A stretch of 64,000 nt of DNA from Raineyella sp034933565 (lineage in GTDB: Bacteria; Actinomycetota; Actinomycetes; Propionibacteriales; Propionibacteriaceae), in NCBI RefSeq assembly GCF_034933565.1, contig NZ_JAYFNG010000019.1, forward strand, positions 118,038 to 182,037. Reading direction: 5' to 3'. The notes beneath the pieces are model-generated. The model did no database searches. It was not told where the DNA came from and saw only the letters and a program-made list of their open reading frames with translations. Below, piece by piece: positions 41,842-50,106 of the stretch. The position numbers and the translations under genes are program-made. How positions within the stretch are numbered: the stretch's first letter is position 1; the number at the start of each line of letters is the position of its first letter.

Positions 41842-42507
41842 ATGCCGATCACACCCGGGGGATCGCCGTCCCTGCTCGCCTGGTTCCGCGCCGCACGCCG
41901 CTTCGTGTCCTGGCACCGCCGCTCGGTCGCGGCCGCGCTGACCTTCCTCGCCGTGCTGGCCGGGCTGGGCGCCCTGTCCGATCCCGCCGGGACGGGGACC
42001 GAGGTGGTGACCGTCGTCGGGGACGTCACCGGCGGCCGGACGCTCACCCGCGACCAACTCACCACCCGGTCGGTCCCGACGGACCTGGTGCCCCGCGGCG
42101 CCGTCGTCGCGATCCATCTCGCCGAGGGGCGTACGCCTGCCGGTCCGCTGTCGGCCGGGACGATCCTCACCGAGGCCGCCCTGGTCGGGCCGGGGCTGAC
42201 CGGTCTGGCCGCCGGGCATGTCGCGGTGCCGGCCCGCCTCGCCGACGCCGGGATCGTCCAGGTGCTGCGGGTGGGCGATGCGATCGATGTGATGGCCACT
42301 GACACCGGCACCGGTGAGGTCCGGCGGGTCGCGACCAGGGCCCGGGTGGCGACCATCCCGGCCCAGGCCGACGGCGGGCCGCTGTCCAGCGGCACGGCCC
42401 AGGACGTGCTGGTGCTGCTCGACGTCACCGCTGTGGAAGCCGCGGAGGTGACCCGGGCGGCGGCCACCTCCCGGCTCAGCGTGGTCCTACCGGGCGGTTC
42501 GGGGTGA
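41842..42507 (+). CDS. SAF-domain membrane protein (CpaB/RcpC-like)
   Basis: 221 residues. A membrane helix (about 27-50) near the N-terminus is followed by a SAF domain with VVGDVTGGRTLTRDQLTTRSVP and SAGTILTEAAL, then a beta-rich part with LRVGDAIDVMATD. RcpC/CpaB proteins of Flp pilus systems have this layout, but no other pilus gene is in view, so function is open. An upstream extension of the frame is a shadow of the PPK2 3' region. Confidence 0.75.
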   Translation: MPITPGGSPSLLAWFRAARRFVSWHRRSVAAALTFLAVLAGLGALSDPAGTGTEVVTVVGDVTGGRTLTRDQLTTRSVPTDLVPRGAVVAIHLAEGRTPAGPLSAGTILTEAALVGPGLTGLAAGHVAVPARLADAGIVQVLRVGDAIDVMATDTGTGEVRRVATRARVATIPAQADGGPLSSGTAQDVLVLLDVTAVEAAEVTRAAATSRLSVVLPGGSG

Positions 42508-42585
42508 TGTCTCCCCCTCGGCCCGGCCTGCCCGTAGGGTGTGGCCTGGGGATGGCCGAGGTGTCGACCCGAGCGGGAGGTGCTC

Positions 42586-43518
42586 ATGAGTTTCTATGTC
42601 GCCGACGAGATCGCGTCCCAGCCCGACTGCTGGCAGCAGGCGATCGGGCTGGTGGACACCGTGGCCGACATCCTGCCACGCCCGGGGGAACGAGTCGCAT
42701 ACGTCGGCTGCGGCACGGCCTGGAACATCTCCGAGTCGATCGCCCGGCTGCGGGAGGACGCCGGGCAGGGGCAGAGCGACGCCTTCGTCGCGAGCGAGTT
42801 CCCCGCCCGGCGGACCTTCGACCGGGTCGTCGTGCTGTCCCGCTCCGGCGACACCCTCGACGTCGTGGCGATGCTGCACGAGCTGGCCGGCCGGGTGCCG
42901 ACGCTGGCCTTCGTGGGCAAGGAGCGTTCGACCATCGGCTCGCTGTGCGACAGTCAGGTCGCGCTGCCGTTCGCGGACGAGGCGGGTTACGCCCAGACCC
43001 GCTTCGCCACCAGCGTCCTGGCCCTGCACCGGGCCTGGCTCGGCGAGGACATGGGGCCGGTGATCGAGCAGGCCCGTGACGCGCTCCGGGAGAAGCTGGA
43101 CGAACGCCACGTCGCCGCCGAGCAGGTCACCTACCTCGGCACCGGGTGGACCATCGGGCTGGCCCGGGAGGCGGCGCTCAAGTTCCGGGAGAGCTCGGCC
43201 AGTTGGGCCGAGGCCTACCCGATGCTGGAGTATCGCCGCGGGCCGATCACCGTCGCCCAGCCGGGGCGCATGGTCTGGGTGTTCGGCGAGGCCCCCGAGG
43301 GGCTGGGCGAGCAGATCCTGGACACCGGCGCGACGCTGGTGGAGTCCAGCCGCGATCCCCAGGCCGAGCTCGTCGTCACCCAGCGGCTGGCACTGGGCCG
43401 GGCGATGAAGCTCGGCCTCAACCCCGATCGTCCCCGCTACCTGCGCAAGCTTCCGCCCGGGCTGGTGGACCCGGTCCTCGCCGCGGCCGTGGCCGCGCAC
43501 CGCGAAAGACTGGGCTGA
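42586..43518 (+). CDS. SIS-domain sugar isomerase-like protein (AgaS/GlmS C-terminal type)
   Basis: 310 residues. Two SIS domains: AYVGCGTAWNISES with VVVLSRSGDTLDVVAML in the first and TYLGTGWTIGLAREAALKFRESS in the second. These match sugar-phosphate isomerases/deaminases such as AgaS and the GlmS isomerase part. The substrate is not clear. GGGAGG lies 6 nt before the ATG at 42586. Confidence 0.82.
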   Translation: MSFYVADEIASQPDCWQQAIGLVDTVADILPRPGERVAYVGCGTAWNISESIARLREDAGQGQSDAFVASEFPARRTFDRVVVLSRSGDTLDVVAMLHELAGRVPTLAFVGKERSTIGSLCDSQVALPFADEAGYAQTRFATSVLALHRAWLGEDMGPVIEQARDALREKLDERHVAAEQVTYLGTGWTIGLAREAALKFRESSASWAEAYPMLEYRRGPITVAQPGRMVWVFGEAPEGLGEQILDTGATLVESSRDPQAELVVTQRLALGRAMKLGLNPDRPRYLRKLPPGLVDPVLAAAVAAHRERLG

Positions 43519-43535
43519 CCGCCTAGGATGTCCCT

Positions 43536-44252
43536 GTGAGCGACCTCATCGACACCACGGAGATGTACCTGCGGACCATCTTCGAATTGGGCGAGGAGGG
43601 GATCGTCCCGATGCGTGCCCGCATCGCCGAGCGGCTGCACCAGAGCGGTCCGACGGTCTCCCAGACCGTGGCCCGGATGGAACGCGACGGTCTGCTCACC
43701 GTCCGCAACGACCGCCACCTCGAGCTCAGCCCGGAGGGCCGCGAGCGGGCGATGCGGGTGATGCGCAAGCACCGCCTCGCCGAGCGCCTGCTCTCCGACG
43801 TCATCGGTCTGGACTGGGAGCTCGTCCACGACGAGGCCTGCCGCTGGGAGCATGTCATCTCCGACGAGGTGGAGCGCAAGCTCGTCACCATCCTGCACGT
43901 CCCGGTCGACTCCCCGTACGGCAACCCGATCCCGGGCCTGGACGAGCTGGGTGTCACTCCGGAGGAGCACGCGAAGGCCCCGGCGATGAACCTGGTCGAC
44001 CTGCTCGCGCGCCGTGGCAAGGCCACCGACCGACGGCTGCGGGCGAGGGTCGTCCGGTTCAGCGAACAGCTGCAGACCGATCCGCAGACGCTGCAGACCC
44101 TCCATGAGGCCGGGATCGCCCCCGGGACGACGGTGCAGGTGTTCACCGTCGGGGGCGGCGTGGTGGCCCTGGTCCCCGACGACACCCCGGGGTGTGAGCT
44201 CGCCCGCGACGCCGCCGCGTTCGTCTTCGTCACTCCGCTCGGGGACGCGTGA
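43536..44252 (+). CDS. DtxR/IdeR-family metal-dependent repressor
   Basis: 238 residues. The N-terminal winged helix (MSDLIDTTEMYLRTIFEL ... SGPTVSQTVARMERDGLL) and dimer domain carry every metal ligand of DtxR: Met10, His79, Glu83, His98, Cys102, Glu105 and His106. An SH3-like FeoA domain (about 155-235) completes the protein. It represses iron uptake genes when Fe(II) is bound. The GTG at 43536 is 6 nt after TAGGAT (43524-43529), so the mRNA is probably leaderless. Confidence 0.95.
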   Translation: MSDLIDTTEMYLRTIFELGEEGIVPMRARIAERLHQSGPTVSQTVARMERDGLLTVRNDRHLELSPEGRERAMRVMRKHRLAERLLSDVIGLDWELVHDEACRWEHVISDEVERKLVTILHVPVDSPYGNPIPGLDELGVTPEEHAKAPAMNLVDLLARRGKATDRRLRARVVRFSEQLQTDPQTLQTLHEAGIAPGTTVQVFTVGGGVVALVPDDTPGCELARDAAAFVFVTPLGDA

Positions 44253-44259
44253 CCCGACG

Positions 44260-45324
44260 ATGAGGGCAGTTCCGTCTCCCCTGCCGTTGCCCGAGGCGGT
44301 CGTCGCCCTGGTCGGCCACCACTGGTACGACGCGGCCGCCTCGATGCTGGCCGTCCGGACCGCCGACCCGTCCCCGGACGACGACCCCGAGCTGCTGGAG
44401 CGCGCCCAGCAACTCGCCACGGCGGCCAAGCGGGTGCTGGACCTCGACGCCGAGGACTTCGGCCCGATCGCTGCCGGCTTCCACCAGCCGTGGGCCGCCT
44501 CACTGGCCTCCGCCCGGTTCCCGCTCGAGCCGCGTGAACCCAACCGTGGTGCTCTCGGGTCGCTGGTCCCGCTGTACGAGCTGATGCTCGAGGTGGTCCA
44601 GCTGCGGTCCGCGCGTCATGAGTCGCTCCAGGTCGTCGTCACCGCCCACCTGATCGGCGAGTACCTCGGCCACCTCGCCTGGGAAGGCACCCTCGGCCAT
44701 GCCGGTGACCCGGCCCGGATGCGTGCCTCCACCGACGGCCTGTGGGGCACCGACGACCCGGCCTGCCCGCACACCTCCGCCCAGCGGGCCACCGCGAAGC
44801 GCTCCCTCAACGCCTGCGACGGCGACGTGGCCGGCTACACCGCCTACCTCGACCGGTTCCACTCCCGGCTCGGCGACGCCCTGTCGGTCTGCGCGATGAA
44901 CCACGCCACCATCGAGGCCGGCCAGCGACCCGACATCGGTGAGACCTGCCCGACGCCCTGCGGCTTCGCCCTGCGCCCCTCGCTCGAGCACCGCCGCCAC
45001 CTCGACGCCCGGGTGCGGCTGGCCAGGATCTACCAGGACTCCCGCATCGTCGCGCTGCGTCACCACGCCCCCGTCGGGCACTTCTTCGGCGTGCCGTCGG
45101 TGGCCGAGATCTCCGAGGCCTGGCTGCACACCTGGGACAAGCTCACCCAGCAGTGGCCCGACGGCAGCAACCCGCTGCTGGCGCCGGACGCGCCACGTCT
45201 CAACGTGCCCGACGAGGCGCTGCCCGGCCTGTCGGCCCTGGTCTCGGCGGTCGGCGGGCGTCCGATCGGGCCCGGCCACGTGATCGAGGACATCGGCGCG
45301 GACGTCATCGCTCTGTTCCGGTGA
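44260..45324 (+). CDS. Hypothetical protein downstream of dtxR
   Basis: 354 residues, 7 bp after the dtxR stop, so likely co-transcribed. Helical, soluble, no signal peptide. The middle (about 125-260) is rich in His and Cys: VVTAHLIGEYLGHLAWEG, DDPACPHTSA, CAMNHATIEAG, ETCPTPCGF. Metal binding is an attractive guess given the neighbour, but no known family is recognised. Confidence 0.78.
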   Translation: MRAVPSPLPLPEAVVALVGHHWYDAAASMLAVRTADPSPDDDPELLERAQQLATAAKRVLDLDAEDFGPIAAGFHQPWAASLASARFPLEPREPNRGALGSLVPLYELMLEVVQLRSARHESLQVVVTAHLIGEYLGHLAWEGTLGHAGDPARMRASTDGLWGTDDPACPHTSAQRATAKRSLNACDGDVAGYTAYLDRFHSRLGDALSVCAMNHATIEAGQRPDIGETCPTPCGFALRPSLEHRRHLDARVRLARIYQDSRIVALRHHAPVGHFFGVPSVAEISEAWLHTWDKLTQQWPDGSNPLLAPDAPRLNVPDEALPGLSALVSAVGGRPIGPGHVIEDIGADVIALFR

Positions 45325-45465
45325 GCCCCGTCCCGGCGAGCACCTTCGGGTGAGCCCCGTCCCGACGAGCGTCGCTCGAGTAAGCCCAGTCCGGCGAATG
45401 AGCGCCGTTCGGGTGAGCGGCCCCGCGCTGTCCGGCGGCTTCCGCCCCGTGGCAGAGTGGAGCGC
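45325..45465. repeat. 141-bp gap with degenerate tandem repeats
   Basis: Three to four imperfect copies of GTGAGCCCCGTCCCGRCGAGC-like units, about 31-35 bp apart, fill 45325-45420. The remainder leads to the methyltransferase start. No hairpin with T-tract and no gene seen. Confidence 0.6.
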
Positions 45466-46254
45466 ATGAGACTGTTCTCGCGGCGGGCGGACGAGGTCGA
45501 CTGGCACAGCTACCTGAACCAGTTCCACCGCGAGCATGTGGGAGCCATCGAGGAGCTGCTGCAGCGCATCGAGTCGGGCGGTCGCAGCCCGTACAGCTGG
45601 CTCGCCCGGGCAGTGTCCGAGTCCTCGACGATGGTGCTCGACCTGGCCTGCGGGACCGGAGGGGTGGGCCGCGAACTGGCCCGTCCGGGCCGTACGGTCA
45701 TCGGCGTCGACATGTCGGCCCACGAACTCGCCGAGGCACAGCGCCGCTCCCCGCACGGCACCTTCCTGCGAGCCGATGCCCGCCGCCTCCCGCTGCGCGA
45801 CGGCAGCATGCAGGCCGTCGTGACGAGCTTCGGCTTCGCCGTCGTACGACCGATGCCGGTGCTGGCGCGCGAGGTCGAGCGGGTGCTCGCGCCCGGCGGG
45901 GTGGTCGCCATCATGTCGCCCTCGTGGCAGTCGGTGCAGCTACACGACATCCCGTTGGTCTCCAAGGTGGCATCGATCCTGCACTCCACTCCGCACTTCC
46001 CGTCCGGCCGGTCCCAGCCGGGCGTGCCCGGGCTGTTCGCCGCCCACGGGATCCGCAAGGTCGAGGACGCCAAGGAGCGCTACACCTACACGGTCCGCAC
46101 CCGGGAGGACGCCGAGCGCCTACTGGAGGCCCTCTACCTGCCCGGGGTCGCCGCCAGCCGGATCAGCCGGGCCATCGACACCCTGACCGAGATCGCCGAC
46201 CACCGGCCGGTGCGCATCACCGTCCCGATGCGCCGCTTCGTCGGGATCAAATGA
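45466..46254 (+). CDS. Class I SAM-dependent methyltransferase
   Basis: 262 residues. SAM-binding motif VLDLACGTGGVGREL (about 57-71), then VIGVDMSAHELAEAQ, ADARRLPLRDGSMQAVVTSFGF and LAPGGVVAIMSP, the usual motifs I-III order. Resembles UbiE/MenG-like small-molecule methyltransferases but the substrate is unknown. A GTG at 45457 is an alternative start. Confidence 0.8.
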   Translation: MRLFSRRADEVDWHSYLNQFHREHVGAIEELLQRIESGGRSPYSWLARAVSESSTMVLDLACGTGGVGRELARPGRTVIGVDMSAHELAEAQRRSPHGTFLRADARRLPLRDGSMQAVVTSFGFAVVRPMPVLAREVERVLAPGGVVAIMSPSWQSVQLHDIPLVSKVASILHSTPHFPSGRSQPGVPGLFAAHGIRKVEDAKERYTYTVRTREDAERLLEALYLPGVAASRISRAIDTLTEIADHRPVRITVPMRRFVGIK

Positions 46255-46375
46255 CACGCCACCCTTCGGACGCCGAGCTGGGTCCCAGGGCCCGACCCGG
46301 CTAGTCTGGACGCGTTCCCGCCCGTCGAGGGGCACCGTCACGTCCTGATGCGTCGCACGCATGTCACGACGCGCA

Positions 46376-46431
46376 CACCGTGACCAGGTACGTCACGACA
46401 CGCGTCGCACCGTGACCAGGTACGTCACGAC
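46376..46431. repeat. Two 24-bp direct repeats upstream of thioredoxin, possible operator
   Basis: CACCGTGACCAGGTACGTCACGAC-type unit at 46376-46399 and 46408-46431, period 32 bp. Each unit contains an inverted GTGAC-N7-GTCAC. A diverged related stretch lies just upstream (46333-46350). The repeats end about 120 bp before the thioredoxin start and look like tandem operator sites. The sequence is within a 298-bp gap that holds nothing else obvious. Confidence 0.6.
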
Positions 46432-46552
46432 GGCACACCGACCGGCGGCGGGAATACCGGGGGCACCGCGACCGTTGCACTGCCGTACGGCGCAGCTGCC
46501 GTCGCCACAGCAGCGCCCACGCGCAACCGCCGAACGAAACGAGAGAGCACCC

Positions 46553-46912
46553 ATGGCCACCACGAACCTGACCAACGACGACTTCATGAAGACCGTCGAC
46601 GAGAACGAGATCGTCCTCGTCGATTTCTGGGCCGACTGGTGCGGCCCGTGCAAGCGCTTCGCCCCGGTGTACGAGAAGGTCTCGGAGGAGAACACCGACA
46701 TCGTCTTCGGCAAGGTCGACACCGAGGCCGAGCAGGAGCTCGCGATGAACTTCCAGATCACCGCCATCCCGACCCTGATGGCGTTCCGCCAGGGGATCCT
46801 CCTGTTCAACCAGGCCGGCGCGATGAACGGTTCCTCGCTGAAGTCCCTGATCTCCCAGATCAAGGAGCTCGACATGGATGAGGTCAAGGCCCAGGCCAAG
46901 CCGATGGCCTGA
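46553..46912 (+). CDS. Thioredoxin
   Basis: 119 residues, a single thioredoxin domain with WCGPC at 29-33 and the cis-Pro in ITAIPTLMAF. No signal peptide, so cytoplasmic. A slightly atypical C-terminus (MDEVKAQAKPMA). GAGAG lies before the ATG. Upstream tandem repeats suggest specific regulation, perhaps redox-related. Confidence 0.93.
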   Translation: MATTNLTNDDFMKTVDENEIVLVDFWADWCGPCKRFAPVYEKVSEENTDIVFGKVDTEAEQELAMNFQITAIPTLMAFRQGILLFNQAGAMNGSSLKSLISQIKELDMDEVKAQAKPMA

Positions 46913-46919
46913 GTCCGCG

Positions 46920-46935
46920 AGGGCGACCGCCCTTT
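46920..46935 (+). terminator. Short hairpin after thioredoxin
   Basis: AGGGC (46920-46924) pairs with GCCCT (46929-46933), followed by TTCGG. Weak, but a stronger hairpin follows at 46952. Confidence 0.4.
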
Positions 46936-46951
46936 CGGCAACAGACTCCTC

Positions 46952-46983
46952 GGGGGCTGTCCACCGCACGGTGGGCGGCCCCC
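46952..46983. terminator. Bidirectional-type hairpin between thioredoxin and a minus-strand micro-ORF
   Basis: GGGGGCTGTCCACC (46952-46965) pairs with GGTGGGCGGCCCCC (46970-46983), with two non-canonical positions and a 4-nt loop. No T-tract. Located between convergent transcription units. Confidence 0.5.
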
Positions 46984-46989
46984 GATCTG

Positions 46990-47055
46990 TCAGTTGCCGC
47001 TCGCGGGAGGGCGAATCGAGCCGGACGAGCGCTTGCGGGGTGTCTTCCTGGACAT
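46990..47055 (-). CDS. Candidate 21-residue basic micropeptide
   Basis: MSRKTPRKRSSGSIRPPASGN from an ATG with AAGGAG 4 nt upstream. The basic composition recalls very small ribosomal proteins of actinobacteria (bL37/bS22-like), but length and sequence do not match what I remember, so this is only a candidate. It is downstream of tRNA-Arg on the same strand. Confidence 0.3.
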   Translation of the reverse strand: MSRKTPRKRSSGSIRPPASGN

Positions 47056-47210
47056 GGGTCTCCTTCTCGGCGGCGCTGGCCGGGGCCGTGCCAGTGGCGT
47101 GCCGGATCGTTGCTGTTGTCTGCGGTTCCTTGCCCTCAGGTGCGGACACGTCCAGACACGACAACGGGCCGCTGACGGGGCGTGATGCCCAGTCAGCGCC
47201 CCATGTCGCG

Positions 47211-47286
47211 TGGCGGCCCCGAGAGGATTCGAACCTCCGACGCACGGTTTAGGAAACCGTCGCTCTATCCCCTGAGCTACGAGGCC
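47211..47286 (-). tRNA. tRNA-Arg (anticodon CCT), CCA encoded
   Basis: The minus strand forms a cloverleaf: acceptor GGCCTCG with CGGGGCC (47221-47215), D-arm with GGGGATAGAGC, anticodon loop TTCCTAA, T-arm GGAGGTTCGAATCCTC, discriminator G and a templated CCA (47213-47211). Reads codon AGG. Confidence 0.93.
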
Positions 47287-47370
47287 ATGACCGTCCCAAG
47301 GGTAGCCGACGCACCCGGGCCCACCCGCACCCGCCACCCGCTGGTCCCCGGCGTCCCTAGACTGGGCGCC

Positions 47371-48843
47371 ATGATGACCGAAGGCTTGGCACAGGCAGAG
47401 CGGAAGATGCGCACCGCCGGAGTGGCCGAGAACGCGATCACCGTGTTCAGGCACTACTACGCACAGCTCGCGGACGGCCTCACCGGCACGATCCCGGAGG
47501 CGTCGATCAGCCCGGTCACCGACCTGCCCCGACTCGCCGATCTGCGCCACGCCACCGGCCGCACCACGTCGACCGGCACCACGTCGACCGGCGCGGAGTC
47601 GGCTCTCGCCCGGACCGTGGTGATCAAGCTCAACGGCGGTCTGGGCACGTCGATGGGCATGCAGCGGGCGAAGTCGCTGCTCCCGGTCCGCGAGGGCCGT
47701 ACGTTCCTCGACCTCACCGTCGCCCAGGTGCTCGCGGCCCGGGCCGAGCACGGCGTCCGCCTGCCGCTGGTGATGATGGACTCGTTCGCCACCAGCGCCG
47801 ACACGATGGCCGAGCTGGCCTCCTCCCCCGCGGTGCGCACCGCCGGACTGCCGCTGGAGTTCGTCCAGAACCAGGAGCCCAAGCTGCGCGCCGACGATCT
47901 GACGCCGGTCGAGTGGCCGGCCGCCCCCGACCTGGAGTGGTGCCCGCCGGGCCACGGCGATCTCTACACCGCCCTCGCCGGTTCCGGGGCGCTGCGTACG
48001 CTCCTCGATGCCGGCTTCCGCTACGCCGCGGTGTCGAACGTCGACAACCTCGGCGCCACCCCGTCCGCGGTGCTGGCCGACTGGTTCGCCGGCACCGGCG
48101 CACCGTTCGCGATGGAGGTCTGCGAACGGACCGCGGCCGACCGCAAGGGCGGCCACCTCGCCGTCCGCACTGCCGACGGCCGCCTCGTCCTGCGGGAGAA
48201 GGCCCAGACCGGCGCCGAGGACGAGGCCGCCTTCGGCGACATCACCCGGCATCGCTACTTCAACACCAACAACCTCTGGCTCGACCTGGCGCAGCTGGCC
48301 GAGGCACTCGAGGCCCGGGACGGCGTGCTCGGGCTGCCGCTGATCTGCAACCGCAAGCACGTCGACCCGACCGACGCATCCTCCCCCGAGGTGTTCCAGC
48401 TGGAGACCGCGATGGGCAGTGCGATCGAGGTCTTCGAGGGGTCGGCCGCGATCGTCGTCCCGCGCAGCCGGTTCCTGCCGGTGAAGACGACCAGCGACCT
48501 GCTCGTGCTGCGCTCCGACGTGTACCGGGTCGACGGCGACGGCACCCTCGACCGGGTCAGCCCGGCCACCCCGCTGGTCACCCTCGCCGCCGGCCCGTAC
48601 AAGCTGATCGCCGACTTCGAGCAGCATTTCCCGCACGGGGCGCCCAGCCTGCGCGAGGCCGGCTCCCTGACGGTCGAGGGCGACTGGACGTTCGGCCCCC
48701 AGGTCGTGGTCCGCGGCGACGTGGTCCTGCCGGCGACCGACAAGCCGATGACGGTGCCGGGCGGCACTGTCCTGGACGGCACCGTGGTGAACGGCACTGC
48801 GCTGACCGGTGGGGCCGGAGCACTCGATGACACGCGCCGCTGA
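47371..48843 (+). CDS. UTP-glucose-1-phosphate uridylyltransferase (UGPase, PF01704 type)
   Basis: 490 residues. Nucleotide-binding loop VIKLNGGLGTSMGM (the L-N-G-G-L-G-T-x-M-G signature of eukaryote-type UGPases), then LVMMDSFAT, FVQNQEPKL, PPGHGDLYTAL, NVDNLGA and the C-terminal beta-helix. Makes UDP-glucose. TAGACT (47358-47363) lies 7 nt before the ATG, so leaderless. The open frame extends to 47182 but that part is antisense tRNA. Confidence 0.9.
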   Translation: MMTEGLAQAERKMRTAGVAENAITVFRHYYAQLADGLTGTIPEASISPVTDLPRLADLRHATGRTTSTGTTSTGAESALARTVVIKLNGGLGTSMGMQRAKSLLPVREGRTFLDLTVAQVLAARAEHGVRLPLVMMDSFATSADTMAELASSPAVRTAGLPLEFVQNQEPKLRADDLTPVEWPAAPDLEWCPPGHGDLYTALAGSGALRTLLDAGFRYAAVSNVDNLGATPSAVLADWFAGTGAPFAMEVCERTAADRKGGHLAVRTADGRLVLREKAQTGAEDEAAFGDITRHRYFNTNNLWLDLAQLAEALEARDGVLGLPLICNRKHVDPTDASSPEVFQLETAMGSAIEVFEGSAAIVVPRSRFLPVKTTSDLLVLRSDVYRVDGDGTLDRVSPATPLVTLAAGPYKLIADFEQHFPHGAPSLREAGSLTVEGDWTFGPQVVVRGDVVLPATDKPMTVPGGTVLDGTVVNGTALTGGAGALDDTRR

Positions 48844-49231
48844 CCCGGACGGCCGATCCGGCGGCCAGCCCTGGCACCGGGCACTGGGCTATGCGCTGTG
48901 CGGGCAGGATCTCGCCTCGCTGCCGGACCGCCCGGCTCCCGACCCGTCCGCCCTGGCGGCCGAGCTCGCGGCCGCCGGCTGGGACCGGGACGCCCTGCGT
49001 CGCCACGTCGCACAGATCCGGGCGGCCGGCTCGCGCTGGCCGCACCCGGTCCCGGCGGCGCTGACCGCCGGGCTGTCCGCCGCCCAGTTCACCGCCACGG
49101 TGCGCGCCCTCAGCGCCGAGTGGGAGCTGGCCCCGGCACATCGGCAGGTCCGCTCCGCCGGTGGCGCGGCCCCGGCGCCCGGCGACGACCGGCTGCTCCG
49201 CGAGCTGCCGCCCCACTTCGGCAAGCTCTGA
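48827..49231 (+). CDS. Hypothetical protein coupled to the UGPase gene
   Basis: 134 residues beginning MTRAADPDGRSGGQPWHRAL, overlapping the UGPase end by 17 bp. Helical, Ala/Arg-rich, no signal peptide. Contains AAGWDRDALRRHVAQIRAAG. No family recognised; overlap suggests co-translation. Confidence 0.6.
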   Translation: MTRAADPDGRSGGQPWHRALGYALCGQDLASLPDRPAPDPSALAAELAAAGWDRDALRRHVAQIRAAGSRWPHPVPAALTAGLSAAQFTATVRALSAEWELAPAHRQVRSAGGAAPAPGDDRLLRELPPHFGKL

Positions 49232-49384
49232 GTCGTACCGGCCCGAGCCGTACGAACGAGCACTGAGTCGTACGAGAGCCCGGTCGTAAGCGCCAGAGCC
49301 GTACGGGAACGCAGTCGTCCGGAACCTCAGCCCTCCGGAACCCCAGTCGTCCGATCCGAGCGCCGGGCCAGGGCCGGGGAAGCC
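49232..49384. repeat. Degenerate repeats in the gap between UGPase locus and mscL
   Basis: The gap repeats short words such as GAGTCGTAC, GAGCCGTACG, CAGTCGTCCG and GGAACC about every 15-25 bp between 49229 and 49355. No gene is seen. Similar short decayed arrays occur at 45325 and 62361. Confidence 0.5.
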
Positions 49385-49418
49385 GAAAGTCCCCGCCACC
49401 GAAGTGGCGGGGACTTTC
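49385..49418. terminator. Strong bidirectional terminator hairpin
   Basis: GAAAGTCCCCGCCAC (49385-49399) pairs perfectly with GTGGCGGGGACTTTC (49404-49418) around a 4-nt loop. The A/T-bearing base gives a short T-run on either strand. It separates the UGPase unit from convergent mscL. Confidence 0.8.
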
Positions 49419-49505
49419 ACCGTCCGGGCGGCCGGGCGGAACGGCCGCCCGGAGCGACTGGCCGCAAGCGGCGGACCGGGGCTCGTGGGACGGTCGGGTC
49501 AGAGG

Positions 49506-49874
49506 TCAGTTGCGGGTGCGTCCTTCGGCGAGGAGGTCGCGGATCTCGGCGAGGATCTCGTCGGTGCTCTGCACCGCCGGCTCGTCCTTCTTGTGGCGGT
49601 TCTTGTAGATCTCGTAGGGCTTGACGATGGCGAAGTAGACCACGAAGGCGGTCAGCACGAAGGTCACGATGGCCGACAGGAACGGGCCGATGGTGATCCC
49701 ACCGATGATGACCTGGGAGAAGGCCTCGCCCTTCAACGGCAGGGCCCTGCCGATGAGGTCGAGGATCAGGTCGGTGAAGGCCTTCACGACGGCCGCGAAG
49801 AGCGAGCCCATGATGAAAGCGACGGCAAGCTCGATGAGATTGCCGCGCATGAGGAATTCCTTGAACCCCTTCAT
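49506..49874 (-). CDS. mscL: Large-conductance mechanosensitive channel MscL
   Basis: 122 residues beginning MKGFKEFLMRGNLIELAVAF, with AAAGGAG upstream. Two membrane helices with the pore signature ELAVAFIMGSLFAAVVKAFT and ITIGPFLSAIVTFVLTAFVVYF, and a charged C-terminal helix. Releases solutes on hypo-osmotic shock. Much longer overlapping frames at this place are shadows. Confidence 0.95.
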   Translation of the reverse strand: MKGFKEFLMRGNLIELAVAFIMGSLFAAVVKAFTDLILDLIGRALPLKGEAFSQVIIGGITIGPFLSAIVTFVLTAFVVYFAIVKPYEIYKNRHKKDEPAVQSTDEILAEIRDLLAEGRTRN

Positions 49875-50106
49875 ACGTACCACTCCTTTCCGGGGCGTGG
49901 GGGCTCGGCGAGCCGGCGGCCACGCCGGCCCCCACCCTAACGAAGCGCGGTGCCGCAGCGCCGCCATCGGTTCCTGTGCCTTCGGTGTGTCCCTTCGGCC
50001 CGTCCCCGCCGGCGGGTCCGCACCGCGTCGCACACAGCCCGCCCGGGGACGTCCCAGCCAGTGCCCTTCGGCGCCGTGGCCGGGGTCGGATGGCAGGATA
50101 AGGGGG

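Noticed and set aside
47182..47370. N-terminal extension of the UGPase frame
   Set aside because: It reads through antisense tRNA-Arg (peptide RIRTSDARF), and the leaderless box fixes the start at 47371.
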